From Thalassocella blandensis (GTDB taxonomy: Bacteria > Pseudomonadota > Gammaproteobacteria > Pseudomonadales > Cellvibrionaceae), in contig CABFPG010000001.1 in the NCBI GenBank assembly GCA_902141825.1, forward strand, positions 434,001 through 498,000: DNA of 64,000 bases, given 5' to 3'. Below are positions 9,250 to 16,962 of this stretch, in pieces; the stretch's first letter is position 1; each line of letters opens with the position of its first letter. The translations under genes and the position numbers were made by a program. Below the pieces are notes generated by a model that saw nothing but the letters and a program-made list of their open reading frames with translations, was not told where the DNA came from and searched no databases.

Positions 9250-9747
9250 ATGATACATAGTCTTTTAACCAAGCTGGATACGTATTTTAATTTTTCAAAT
9301 GTCGAAGCCCACTGCGACATACCATGTAAAATTTACGACCCCATGAAAGCACAACTTGCAGCACTGAGCGTGATACGTTTTCTTGATCTGATTGAAGAGC
9401 TGAACCAGCAAGAAACCTCACTTGCCCAACAAGCACAATTGATTCGACTTATCAATGAAAAAGAGCAACATGCAGAACAAGTAAAACACGAGGTTCGGGT
9501 GATTTGGGGAGACTACTTCAAACAAGCGCAAATTGCGCAATTTCCCGATATTCATACAACAGTTCACAATATCATGCTGTCGGCATCTGCTTGCAAACAG
9601 CACACATCAAGGCAAAATGGCGAAACGCTTTTGCAGCAGGTCAATGACTTTGCTGCAACTTTCTGGCAAACCAAACAGGTCAATACTTACATCGCCACTT
9701 GCCCTTATCCACCTAGCGAGAAAGTGGTTTATCCAGACCTAAAATAG
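9250..9747 (+). CDS. sodN: Nickel superoxide dismutase precursor (NiSOD)
   Basis: 165 residues. Residues 21-29 read HCDIPCKIY, the nickel hook: the mature N-terminal His, Cys2 and Cys6 (C22 and C26 here) bind Ni, followed by Asp-Pro. The first 20 residues (ending VEA) are the propeptide that must be removed to expose His1. The remainder is helical, as in the four-helix NiSOD fold. The enzyme dismutates superoxide without iron. The maturation protease gene sodX follows after 18 bp. The Fur box upstream of the operon predicts induction when iron is short, when an Fe-SOD could not be loaded. Confidence 0.93.
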   Translation: MIHSLLTKLDTYFNFSNVEAHCDIPCKIYDPMKAQLAALSVIRFLDLIEELNQQETSLAQQAQLIRLINEKEQHAEQVKHEVRVIWGDYFKQAQIAQFPDIHTTVHNIMLSASACKQHTSRQNGETLLQQVNDFAATFWQTKQVNTYIATCPYPPSEKVVYPDLK

Positions 9748-9765
9748 AAATCTATATTCGATTAG

Positions 9766-10053
9766 ATGCTGCGCATTCTAAAAATTAAAGGTCACAGCAT
9801 GTCACCCAGCTTTATCGAGGGTGACTACGTCATGTGTTATCGGCTGCCCTGGATGCACTTAAAAATTGATGATGTGGTAGTGCTCCAGCACCCGAACTAC
9901 CCACTAATGATTAAGCGAATCTGTGAAATAAACCAGCATGGCCACTTAAAAATTACAGGTGAGAACAGCCTTAGCAGTCAATTTGACTTCTGGTTTTCAC
10001 CAAGCCGGGTGGTCGGCAAAGTTTTATTTCACTTTAAAGGTCAGTCTCGCTAG
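9766..10053 (+). CDS. sodX: NiSOD maturation protease SodX (S24/S26 family)
   Basis: 95 residues, the size of SodX proteins, which cleave the NiSOD propeptide. The catalytic Ser is in GHSMSP (Ser11) and the catalytic Lys in MIKR (Lys50), the Ser-Lys dyad of signal-peptidase-like proteases. No obvious membrane anchor is present, in line with a cytosolic substrate. It directly follows sodN, the usual partner arrangement. Confidence 0.9.
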   Translation: MLRILKIKGHSMSPSFIEGDYVMCYRLPWMHLKIDDVVVLQHPNYPLMIKRICEINQHGHLKITGENSLSSQFDFWFSPSRVVGKVLFHFKGQSR

Positions 10054-10122
10054 CAGATACAAATATCATCCACGCCACCATTTATTCAAGCCACATATTC
10101 AAACCATACACTCAAGCCACCC

Positions 10123-10344
10123 ATGAAAAACTCGCTTACAAAAAAAATAGCCCCGGAAGTTCTGGAAGAAAAAAAGCGCTCCCTACTTTTGTTACTCGAT
10201 GAAATAAATCAACTCCTCGTCGACGTTATCGACGCATCACCACAGGCCGAACCTTCAATCATTGAGCGCAAACAAGAGGAAGCATTGAACCTGGGTGTCA
10301 ATATCGCCATTTCACAGATTTTTTCAAAATACCATGCAGAGTAA
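10123..10344 (+). CDS. Small helical protein of unknown function
   Basis: 73 residues, highly charged, predicted as two long helices (about 10-40 and 48-70). I do not recognise a family. It overlaps the start of the CysH-like gene by 11 bp, which suggests translational coupling, and it remains in the Fur-controlled NiSOD transcription unit. Confidence 0.6.
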   Translation: MKNSLTKKIAPEVLEEKKRSLLLLLDEINQLLVDVIDASPQAEPSIIERKQEEALNLGVNIAISQIFSKYHAE

Positions 10345-10990
10345 ATTAGACATGCCACTGTCATTAAGAAAATTACAACAACTCAATACCGAGATGAAAT
10401 CTTCGACTCCAGAAAGCATTATCAATTGTGCACTGGAAATGAATGAACCCACAGTTGCCACAACCAATTTCGGCCCACACGAAGCGGCCATCTTACACAG
10501 AATTGCCATACAGGCACCGGACCTGCCCATTATCTGGATTGACCACGGTTACAACACCAAAGCCACGTATATATTTGCCGAAGACATCATTCAGCGACTC
10601 CATCTCAACATCAAAGTGTACACCCCACTGATAACAAGCAATCGCCGTGAATATGCTCTGGGCGGAATACCGGCAATAGAGAACGAACAGGCTCACAGTG
10701 CTTTTACCAGACAAGTAAAACTTGAACCCTTTTCACGAGCATTCAACGATTTCAAACCTGCCATATGGCTAACGGCACTGCGAAAAGAGCAAACAGCCCA
10801 CAGAGCAAGCCTGGATATATTTACTTTAGACACAAGCTTTAACTGCCTTAAAGTAGCTCCGTTTTATCATTGGTCTGAATTGGATATGGAAGAATACCTG
10901 GTGAATCACAACCTCCCTATTGTGGAGGACTATTTTGACCCTACCAAGGTATTAAAAGATCGTGAATGCGGCCTGCATATTTCCGCCTGA
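10334..10990 (+). CDS. CysH-like phosphoadenosine-phosphosulfate reductase family protein
   Basis: 218 residues from the ATG at 10334; the open frame extends to 10295 but that part overlaps the preceding gene. The fold is the adenine-nucleotide alpha-hydrolase type, with TVATTNFGPHEAA as the nucleotide loop and WIDHGYNTKATY after it, paralleling CysH. The C-terminus ends DRECGLHISA; the Cys in ECGLH is the catalytic residue of PAPS reductases. The paired cysteines that bind the 4Fe-4S cluster in APS reductases are absent. PAPS reductase reduces PAPS to sulfite using thioredoxin. In a Fur-regulated operon it could be an iron-free stand-in for an Fe-S reductase (inference). Confidence 0.8.
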   Translation: MQSKLDMPLSLRKLQQLNTEMKSSTPESIINCALEMNEPTVATTNFGPHEAAILHRIAIQAPDLPIIWIDHGYNTKATYIFAEDIIQRLHLNIKVYTPLITSNRREYALGGIPAIENEQAHSAFTRQVKLEPFSRAFNDFKPAIWLTALRKEQTAHRASLDIFTLDTSFNCLKVAPFYHWSELDMEEYLVNHNLPIVEDYFDPTKVLKDRECGLHISA

Positions 10991-11092
10991 GCCAAAGCAG
11001 GATGAAAAAAATTAAACACCAACAATGAAACTCCACCCCCAATCAAAACATTTAGCTTTGCGATTGAACCTTCACGAATTTAGGATGGATAA

Positions 11093-11530
11093 ATGCAAAC
11101 CGAACTTATAAAAAATAAAAATGATATAAATCACCAGTCGAACGAACTTCGTAGCGCAGGGCTCAAGGTGACACTCCCCAGAATTAAAATTCTGGAAATT
11201 CTTGAACATTCTCCAGAGCGACACCTGAGCGCTGAAGACGTGTTTCGAGCACTTCTAGAAGCCGGTGACAACATCTCTTTAGCCACCATTTACCGGGTGC
11301 TGACACAATTCGAGGATGCTGGACTTCTGGAAAGTCACAACTTTGATAACGGGCATAAAGTATTTGAATTAAATCGTGGCGACCACCACGATCACATGGT
11401 GTGCGTTCAAACAGGGAAAGTGATTGAGTTTCACAATGAAGAGATTGAAAAACTTCAGCATGAAGTCGCAGACAGACACGGGCTTGAAATCACCGGCCAC
11501 AGTCTGGTGCTGTATGTAAAGCCGAAATAA
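11093..11530 (+). CDS. fur: Ferric uptake regulator Fur
   Basis: 145 residues. The winged-helix domain (about 20-95) has LKVTLPRIKILEIL and SLATIYRVLTQFEDAGLL, the DNA-recognition region of Fur. The metal site HHDHMVC (about 97-103) follows. Like Pseudomonas Fur, it has a single Cys in CVQTGKVIEF rather than the CxxC zinc pair of E. coli Fur, and it ends shortly after SLVLYVK. It follows the NiSOD operon by 102 bp and precedes a second Fur-controlled operon, so it sits in the centre of its likely regulon. It may be the main or a second genomic copy. Confidence 0.93.
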   Translation: MQTELIKNKNDINHQSNELRSAGLKVTLPRIKILEILEHSPERHLSAEDVFRALLEAGDNISLATIYRVLTQFEDAGLLESHNFDNGHKVFELNRGDHHDHMVCVQTGKVIEFHNEEIEKLQHEVADRHGLEITGHSLVLYVKPK

Positions 11531-11750
11531 ACCTCCATTCAAAAAAACGCTGACAGCGGTCCCTTGGCATGCCAAGTTCATTCACGGGCCGCTCCTGCAA
11601 ACGTGAAAAGCCGCCAAGAAACCTGATCGACCGCTCATAAATATTCTTTCATATGTACTCACGCCACCGTCTTACGATGTACAGATAACGCTATAAACAC
11701 AAAACAAAGAAATCTGTGCCAACTCACGCAAAATATGTCATTACCCCACC
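11531..11750. other. Intergenic region fur-fldA
   Basis: No gene seen. It contains a perfect 14-bp palindrome (CTTGGCATGCCAAG, 11563-11576), flanked by near-complementary GC-rich arms (about 11556-11563 and 11586-11592), a possible transcription end after fur. Confidence 0.4.
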
Positions 11751-11751
11751 A

Positions 11752-11783
11752 AATGATATTGATTATCATTTAGATTATCATTA
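11752..11783 (+). promoter_or_regulatory. Overlapping Fur boxes upstream of flavodoxin
   Basis: GATATTGATTATCATTTAG (from 11755) matches about 14-15 of 19 positions of the Fur consensus by eye, and an overlapping GATTATCATT follows, which would allow two Fur dimers. The site ends about 50 bp before the flavodoxin ATG. This predicts iron-starvation induction of the fldA-fumC gene string. Confidence 0.8.
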
Positions 11784-11831
11784 ATATAACAACCAATCTC
11801 AAAACAACTATCAGACTATACAAAGATACCC

Positions 11832-12380
11832 ATGCAAACATTAACCAACGCCAGAGCCTGCTTGATATTTGGTACCGATACCGGCAATACCGAAGAGGTT
11901 GGCGATAAAATCTGCGCAGAATTGGCACAACTCGGCTGTGCCGCAGAGATGATGAATATTACAGATGTCTCAGTCGAAGAATTCGAGCAATTTGATTTCT
12001 TAATATTCGGTATTCCAACCTGGGATTTTGGTGGCATCCAGGGAGACTGGGAAGACTTTGAAGAACAAATTGCCAGCGCACAACTCCAAGGAAAAACAGT
12101 CGCACTGTACGGCCTGGGTGATCAACTTGGTTATGGCTACTACTTTGTTGATGCAATGGGCTGGCTCTACGAGCATGTCATTAAAACAGGAGCCCAGATC
12201 ATTGGAAGCTGGAGCACGGAAGGCTATTTTTATGATGAGTCTCGCGCAGTCAATCAAAGTCGCACTCACTTTTGCGGACTCGCCATCGATGATGATCAGC
12301 AATTTGAACTTACCGATGCACGAATCAAAAACTGGGTAGAACAAATCGCAAACGAATACCAACAGTTACACGCGGCATAG
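11832..12380 (+). CDS. fldA: Long-chain flavodoxin FldA
   Basis: 182 residues, the length of long-chain flavodoxins. The FMN phosphate loop is FGTDTGNTE (about 14-22), and aromatic FMN-contact residues are in IPTWDFGG and GLGDQLGYGYYFVDAMG. Flavodoxin is a one-electron carrier that replaces ferredoxin when iron is scarce, which fits the Fur boxes just upstream. The gene at 12386 follows with 5 bp between. Confidence 0.95.
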   Translation: MQTLTNARACLIFGTDTGNTEEVGDKICAELAQLGCAAEMMNITDVSVEEFEQFDFLIFGIPTWDFGGIQGDWEDFEEQIASAQLQGKTVALYGLGDQLGYGYYFVDAMGWLYEHVIKTGAQIIGSWSTEGYFYDESRAVNQSRTHFCGLAIDDDQQFELTDARIKNWVEQIANEYQQLHAA

Positions 12381-12385
12381 TCCAT

Positions 12386-12859
12386 ATGGCCACACAATAT
12401 TTATGTAAAAAGCATCAACGGGCGATTACCAACAATCCTCAGTTCGCAAAACAGGCATGGCAAAAATTCAGACTTTCCGCACTGCAATTCATGCTCAAAG
12501 GTGACTGGGACAGTGCGTTGGCATCAGCGACTTCCGCGCTTGAAACTGCAGACAAATTACTGACGTCGCCCTACCTCACGGATCGCCATCAAGAAATTCA
12601 GCGCTTTGTTCGAACGGCCATGGACTACATTTTTGTATTGCGCAAAAGTTCGCAACACACAGATTTACAAACACTGGTCGAGATATTTCAACAACGCTTA
12701 AGTAAAGCCAGTAATAACAAATACAGCGATATCCACCTTGCCAAGTACTTAACACCTATTCAGGACATCGCATTTGCACCACTGGAAGAAGCGGAATACT
12801 GGATGTCAGTTTTATATGAAATGGAACAGGCATCACAACCTAATGTAACAAAACACTAA
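12386..12859 (+). CDS. Helical protein of unknown function in the fldA-fumC string
   Basis: 157 residues, predicted cytosolic, all-helical. Residues 20-60 (FRLSALQFMLKGDWDSALAS) look like a degenerate TPR unit. It is similar in size and character to the protein encoded at 8541, which leads the NiSOD operon, so both may belong to one loose family; this needs an alignment. It is separated from fldA by only 5 bp and probably shares its mRNA. Confidence 0.7.
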   Translation: MATQYLCKKHQRAITNNPQFAKQAWQKFRLSALQFMLKGDWDSALASATSALETADKLLTSPYLTDRHQEIQRFVRTAMDYIFVLRKSSQHTDLQTLVEIFQQRLSKASNNKYSDIHLAKYLTPIQDIAFAPLEEAEYWMSVLYEMEQASQPNVTKH

Positions 12860-12942
12860 TTATGCAGCACAAAAAAAACAACACACTGTTTATTCGCGGC
12901 TTTATTGCTTTTTCATTCAGTTAATTTTCCGGTTTTCGACAC

Positions 12943-13389
12943 ATGAGCCAACATTATTTAGCCGATATTACCAGCTCACACTACATGCCAGAATTTTTGG
13001 AGCTGGAGTATTTACGCAGAAAAATTCGTCGTGCCGATGAACCGGATAACCCGATGCTAATTCAGCGCTTTCTGGAACTTGACACACCTGAAAAAGCTAA
13101 CAATAGCGCTGCTTTGCAAATTCATTTAAAAAAGCAATGCCTACTGCTACTGGATACCATCGTCGATGACGCTCTGGCACCACAGTGGCGAGAAAACTGT
13201 TTAAACGTAATCTATTGTCTGCTGTCAAAATGGCAAGCACTAGCACAAACACTGCCAAATAACGAAAGCGGTCGAGCTGAAGTAAATGCCATTATCACAA
13301 CACTGCGAAACGTGAAAATCTGTTATTCGAACGCGCTGAACAAATCAGACCGCCAGACAAAAAACAGCATTAGAAGAGACTTTTTATGA
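12943..13389 (+). CDS. Helical protein upstream of fumC, FagA-like by position
   Basis: 148 residues without recognisable domain, rich in helix. It overlaps fumC by 4 bp (ATGA), so the two are translationally coupled. In Pseudomonas aeruginosa the Fur-controlled fagA gene lies directly before fumC and sodA; this gene has the same position and size class, but I cannot show homology from the sequence alone. Function unknown. Confidence 0.65.
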   Translation: MSQHYLADITSSHYMPEFLELEYLRRKIRRADEPDNPMLIQRFLELDTPEKANNSAALQIHLKKQCLLLLDTIVDDALAPQWRENCLNVIYCLLSKWQALAQTLPNNESGRAEVNAIITTLRNVKICYSNALNKSDRQTKNSIRRDFL

Positions 13390-14756
13390 GCGAGACAAGA
13401 ATAGAAAAAGACAGCATGGGCGCCGTTACCGTGCCCGCGAACGCCCTCTATGGCGCCCAAACGCAACGAGCGATTGACAATTTTCCGCTTAGCGGGCAAG
13501 CACTACCGCAAGGTTTTATTCGAGCACTCATTCTCATTAAACAGGCGGCCGCACTTGCCAACAAAGCACTTGAAGTGATTCCCAGCGAGATTGCCGATGC
13601 GATTGCTCATGCCAGTCAAAAACTCTTACAAGACGACGACCTGATGCAACACTTTCCGGTTGATGTTTTTCAAACCGGCTCAGGTACCAGCAGCAACATG
13701 AATGCTAATGAAGTTCTTGCGACGCTTGCCAGCAACATCTGCAACACAAAAGTTAGCCCAAATGACCACGTCAATGCAGGTCAGAGCAGTAACGATGTTA
13801 TACCCACAGCCATCCATGTCAGCGCCGCCCTTGCGATTGACGAAGAGCTACTTCCAGCCCTGCAGCATTTAGCGAAAACTACGCAGGAAAAAGCAAATTC
13901 ACTGAATGATTTTGTGAAAACCGGGCGCACCCATTTGATGGATGCTATGCCGGTACGCATGAGCCAGAGCTTGACCACTTGGGCTGACCAAATTAACACA
14001 CATATCGAGCGACTGACTGAATTACAAAAAGGGCTAAAAACTCTTGCCCAAGGTGGCACTGCGGTGGGCACAGGAATAAACGCCGCACCAGATTTCTCAC
14101 AGCACTTTTGCACGCAATTAAACGGCATTACGAATAACGAGTTTAGCCCCGCCAACAATTTTTTTACCCATATCAGCTCGCAGGATCATGCCGTTATGGT
14201 GTCCGGGCAACTGAAGGCGGTCGCTACCAGCATTATCAAAATTTCCAATGATTTACGCTGGATGAACTCCGGTCCACTGGCTGGCTTAGGCGAAATTGAA
14301 TTGCAAGCCTTACAACCAGGCTCTTCCATCATGCCGGGCAAAGTCAATCCGGTCATTCCGGAAGCCTGCGTTATGGCAGCCATGCAAGTTATGGGAAATG
14401 ACCTGGCAATCTCCCTCGGAGGACAGTCTGGCAACTTCGAATTGAATGTTACGCTGCCTTTAATTGCGAAAAACTTAATAGAAAGTATCACCCTACTCAG
14501 CAACAGCTCAGTACTGCTGGCAGATAAAGCCATTGCGACATTCAAGGTGAATAAACAGAATCTGGAAGCTGCATTAGCCCGCAATCCAATTTTAGTTACC
14601 GCGCTGAACCCCATTATCGGCTACTTAAAAGCCGCTGAAATTGCCAAAAAGGCCTACGCCAGCGGACGGCCCATCATTGATGTCGCACAAGAGGAAACAG
14701 ATATGGCAAGGGAGCAACTAGAAAAAATATTAGATCCCTACAAACTCACAAACTAA
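13386..14756 (+). CDS. fumC: Fumarate hydratase class II (iron-independent fumarase C)
   Basis: 456 residues (E. coli FumC 467). The signature GSSIMPGKVNP of the fumarase/aspartase superfamily is at about residues 313-323, with TGSGTSSNMNANEV near 97-110 and the TGRTHLMDAMP segment near 179-189. It interconverts fumarate and malate in the TCA cycle. As the class II enzyme has no Fe-S cluster, it can replace FumA/B-type fumarase under iron starvation, in line with the Fur-controlled operon. No sodA follows as it does in Pseudomonas; a NiSOD gene is encoded nearby instead. Confidence 0.96.
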   Translation: MSETRIEKDSMGAVTVPANALYGAQTQRAIDNFPLSGQALPQGFIRALILIKQAAALANKALEVIPSEIADAIAHASQKLLQDDDLMQHFPVDVFQTGSGTSSNMNANEVLATLASNICNTKVSPNDHVNAGQSSNDVIPTAIHVSAALAIDEELLPALQHLAKTTQEKANSLNDFVKTGRTHLMDAMPVRMSQSLTTWADQINTHIERLTELQKGLKTLAQGGTAVGTGINAAPDFSQHFCTQLNGITNNEFSPANNFFTHISSQDHAVMVSGQLKAVATSIIKISNDLRWMNSGPLAGLGEIELQALQPGSSIMPGKVNPVIPEACVMAAMQVMGNDLAISLGGQSGNFELNVTLPLIAKNLIESITLLSNSSVLLADKAIATFKVNKQNLEAALARNPILVTALNPIIGYLKAAEIAKKAYASGRPIIDVAQEETDMAREQLEKILDPYKLTN

Positions 14757-14890
14757 TTTATTTTTAATGACAGACTACAACAAACAAATGCCAGGAAAGC
14801 ACCAACTCAAGTCTGCACCGACAAGCTCAGCTTTCACCGACTGAGCACATACCGTCTCTTCTCTCCTTGCGTATTGCAAGGGCTAGTCAA

Positions 14891-14922
14891 CGGCGATACC
14901 GTTTTGGTATCGCCGCTTTTTT
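14891..14922 (+). terminator. Intrinsic terminator after fumC
   Basis: A perfect 10-bp stem (CGGCGATACC/GGTATCGCCG, loop GTTTT) followed by C and T6. It ends the fldA-fumC transcription unit. The remaining sequence from 14757 to 15096 holds no gene, only this terminator and the Fur box of the next gene. Confidence 0.9.
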
Positions 14923-14961
14923 ACCTAAGCAACGCTTGAATAAGCTCAATTAAACCCGATA

Positions 14962-14980
14962 AAATGAGAATCATTATCAA
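14962..14980 (+). promoter_or_regulatory. Fur box upstream of the Fe(III)-binding protein
   Basis: ATGAGAATCATTATC differs at one position from the matching 15-nt part of the Fur consensus, preceded by GATAA. It is about 115 bp before the substrate-binding protein start and is the best Fur site in the window. Confidence 0.85.
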
Positions 14981-15096
14981 ATAAGAACTCTCAGCGGCGC
15001 CTGGTGTCCAAACCACTTAGCCCAAGAGAGAAGTCCCTGACTTATAATATCTTCACCTATTTTTAATCGTCCAACGACAAACAGGAAAGAACATAA

Positions 15097-16113
15097 ATGT
15101 ATTCCCAAGTCTCCATTAAACGCGTTTTTCTGACATTACTATTGGCCACCATTGCCGCTCCAGCCATGTCGAAGGAGGTGGTCAACATTTACAGCGCAAG
15201 ACACTATGACACCGATCTCACACTGTATCGCGAGTTTGAAGCCAAAACTGGTATCAAAGTCAATTTAATCGAGGCATCGAGCGACGCCTTAATCGAGCGT
15301 ATCGCGAACGAAGGGAAATATAGCCCCGCCGATATATTAATTACGGTGGATGCAGGCCGTCTGTATCGCGCAGAGCAAAAAGGCATTTTCGCCCCTATAG
15401 AATCCAAAATATTAGAAGACCGAATACCCGAACAGTTTCGCCACCCTGAAAATTTGTGGTTCGGTTTTTCCAAACGTGCCCGGATCATCATTTTTAACCA
15501 AGACCAAGGCAAACCAAAAAATTTGAATACTTACGCCGACTTAACTCGCCCAGAATTTAAAGGACAAATCTGTGTGCGCTCCTCGTCTAACATTTACAAC
15601 ATCTCACTGCTCGCCAGCATAGTGTCGCACAAAGGAGAAGCGGAAGCCGAAAAATGGGCCAAAGGCGTCGTCGATAATCTAATGCAGCGCCCCCAGGGAA
15701 ATGATACCGCGAATATAAAATCTGTCGCGGCAGGCGAGTGCAAAATATCAATCGTGAATTCATATTACCTGGCGAGAATGGTAGAAGAAAAAGTGCCAGG
15801 TGTAGATAAAGTTGGCATTGTATACCCTAACCAGGAAAGCACTGGAACACATGTCAATATCAGCGGTGCTGGTGTATTAAAATATGCTCCAAACAAAGCC
15901 AATGCTGTTAAGTTTATTGAGTATTTAACAGAAGCTCCCGCACAGGAACTGCTGATCGCGGGAAATCACGAATACCCCATCCTCAATTCCGCCAAAGCGA
16001 CTACCGTCATTGAACAATTGGGTAATTTTAAAGAAGATTCCTTAAACGCAAGTGAACTCGGTGAACACCAAGCAACTGCGGTGAAAATTTTCGATCGCGT
16101 TGGATGGAATTAA
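15097..16113 (+). CDS. fbpA: Fe(III) ABC transporter, periplasmic iron-binding protein (FbpA/FutA type)
   Basis: 338 residues with a signal peptide (about 1-25, LLLATIAAPAMS). The mature protein starts EVVNIYSARHYDTD, the typical opening of the ferric-binding class; Tyr residues for Fe(III) are visible in YSARHYDTD and in the NSYYLARM pair (about residues 225-226). It delivers Fe(III) to an FbpB/FbpC inner-membrane complex. The likely permease and ATPase genes are 2-4 kb away at 19160 and 17959, separated by piuC and a lipoprotein gene, which is an unusual split. A strong Fur box precedes it. Confidence 0.93.
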   Translation: MYSQVSIKRVFLTLLLATIAAPAMSKEVVNIYSARHYDTDLTLYREFEAKTGIKVNLIEASSDALIERIANEGKYSPADILITVDAGRLYRAEQKGIFAPIESKILEDRIPEQFRHPENLWFGFSKRARIIIFNQDQGKPKNLNTYADLTRPEFKGQICVRSSSNIYNISLLASIVSHKGEAEAEKWAKGVVDNLMQRPQGNDTANIKSVAAGECKISIVNSYYLARMVEEKVPGVDKVGIVYPNQESTGTHVNISGAGVLKYAPNKANAVKFIEYLTEAPAQELLIAGNHEYPILNSAKATTVIEQLGNFKEDSLNASELGEHQATAVKIFDRVGWN

Positions 16114-16137
16114 AGAATTATAAAATTTGAGAACCCA

Positions 16138-16189
16138 CTCAGTCTGACCAAAGGCGCAATAAATTATTTTGCGCCTTAAGTAGACTGAG
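16138..16189. terminator. Nested two-tier hairpin between fbpA and piuC
   Basis: An inner 9-bp stem (AAGGCGCAA/TTGCGCCTT) lies inside an outer 8-bp stem (CTCAGTCT/AGACTGAG). It covers the piuC stop codon and the end of its reading frame and sits 24 bp after the fbpA stop. It has no long U-tract. It could halt or protect both convergent transcripts. Confidence 0.6.
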
Positions 16190-16801
16190 CCGCGCCACCT
16201 GATTTTCTTCAGTCCGCGCAAGATTGGCAAGTGAGTGCTGCAAGTCAAACAAGATTTCACGGTGCTCGGCCAAACGCACCCGACTTTTTACCCACCCTAC
16301 CGCAGCAAGGCGAATTCCGGATTGCACTTTCGCCACATAGTGCAAACTCGTTGAGGGGTAGACCACCAATGAACCTGCGGGCAGCTTGATAGGCTCATCT
16401 CCTGAGTGACTTTGCAAAACCAACTCTCCCCCGTCATACGTGTCAGGGTCGGACAAAAACAGGGTGAAGGATAAATCCGTACGCGTATCGTTAATAAAGG
16501 CATTGTCAACATGGGAACCATATTCCATTCCGCCTTCATAACGGTTGAACATAATTTTGGCAAACTCCAAGGGATGCGCCGCTGCACGAAATACCGTATG
16601 TTCTCGCAAGGCAGTCTCAATTAAGGACAGTGCCCCTTTAACCTCCAAGTGACGTGGACTCGCCTGCAGATTCGATTTAACATTAATGGCAGCACGCCCT
16701 GCAGTCACCTTACCGTCTTCAAACAGGTTACTGTCTGAAAGGGTCTGCTGAACTGCCTGCAATTTGCTCAACTCTAAAACATTTTCGATAATTAGTAGCA
16801 T
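16139..16801 (-). CDS. piuC: Fe(II)/2-oxoglutarate PKHD-type hydroxylase PiuC
   Basis: 220 residues, the size of PiuC/YbiX proteins. The iron ligands HxD (YGSHVDNAF, about residues 98-100) and a distal His (STSLHYVAKV) plus an Arg for 2-oxoglutarate (SGIRLAAVGW) are all present. The C-terminal helical extension seen in this family follows. PiuC genes are typical members of Fur regulons near siderophore receptors; the substrate is unknown. A Fur box lies 10 bp before the ATG. Confidence 0.92.
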   Translation of the reverse strand: MLLIIENVLELSKLQAVQQTLSDSNLFEDGKVTAGRAAINVKSNLQASPRHLEVKGALSLIETALREHTVFRAAAHPLEFAKIMFNRYEGGMEYGSHVDNAFINDTRTDLSFTLFLSDPDTYDGGELVLQSHSGDEPIKLPAGSLVVYPSTSLHYVAKVQSGIRLAAVGWVKSRVRLAEHREILFDLQHSLANLARTEENQVARLSLLKAQNNLLRLWSD

Positions 16802-16810
16802 AACAACAAC

Positions 16811-16829
16811 TGATAATGATAACCTTTCT
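16811..16829. promoter_or_regulatory. Fur box between piuC and the lipoprotein gene
   Basis: TGATAATGATAACC holds two consecutive GATAAT/GATAAC hexamers of the Fur consensus. It lies 10 bp upstream of piuC (minus) and about 135 bp upstream of the divergent lipoprotein gene (plus), so it can control both. Confidence 0.75.
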
Positions 16830-16962
16830 CAAGTGCAGTGTTACATTTTTGTGTCATGTTACACCGTCCCAAGCACATATGCCTTTATTCTATCTGATGT
16901 TTTACAGGTAAACACCAGCAGCAGGCAAACGTCTGAAAATTACACAGCGAGAACCATTCACC

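Noticed and set aside
13781-14614. Minus-strand frames of 125 and 142 codons inside fumC
   Set aside because: They are antisense shadows of a fully conserved fumarase.
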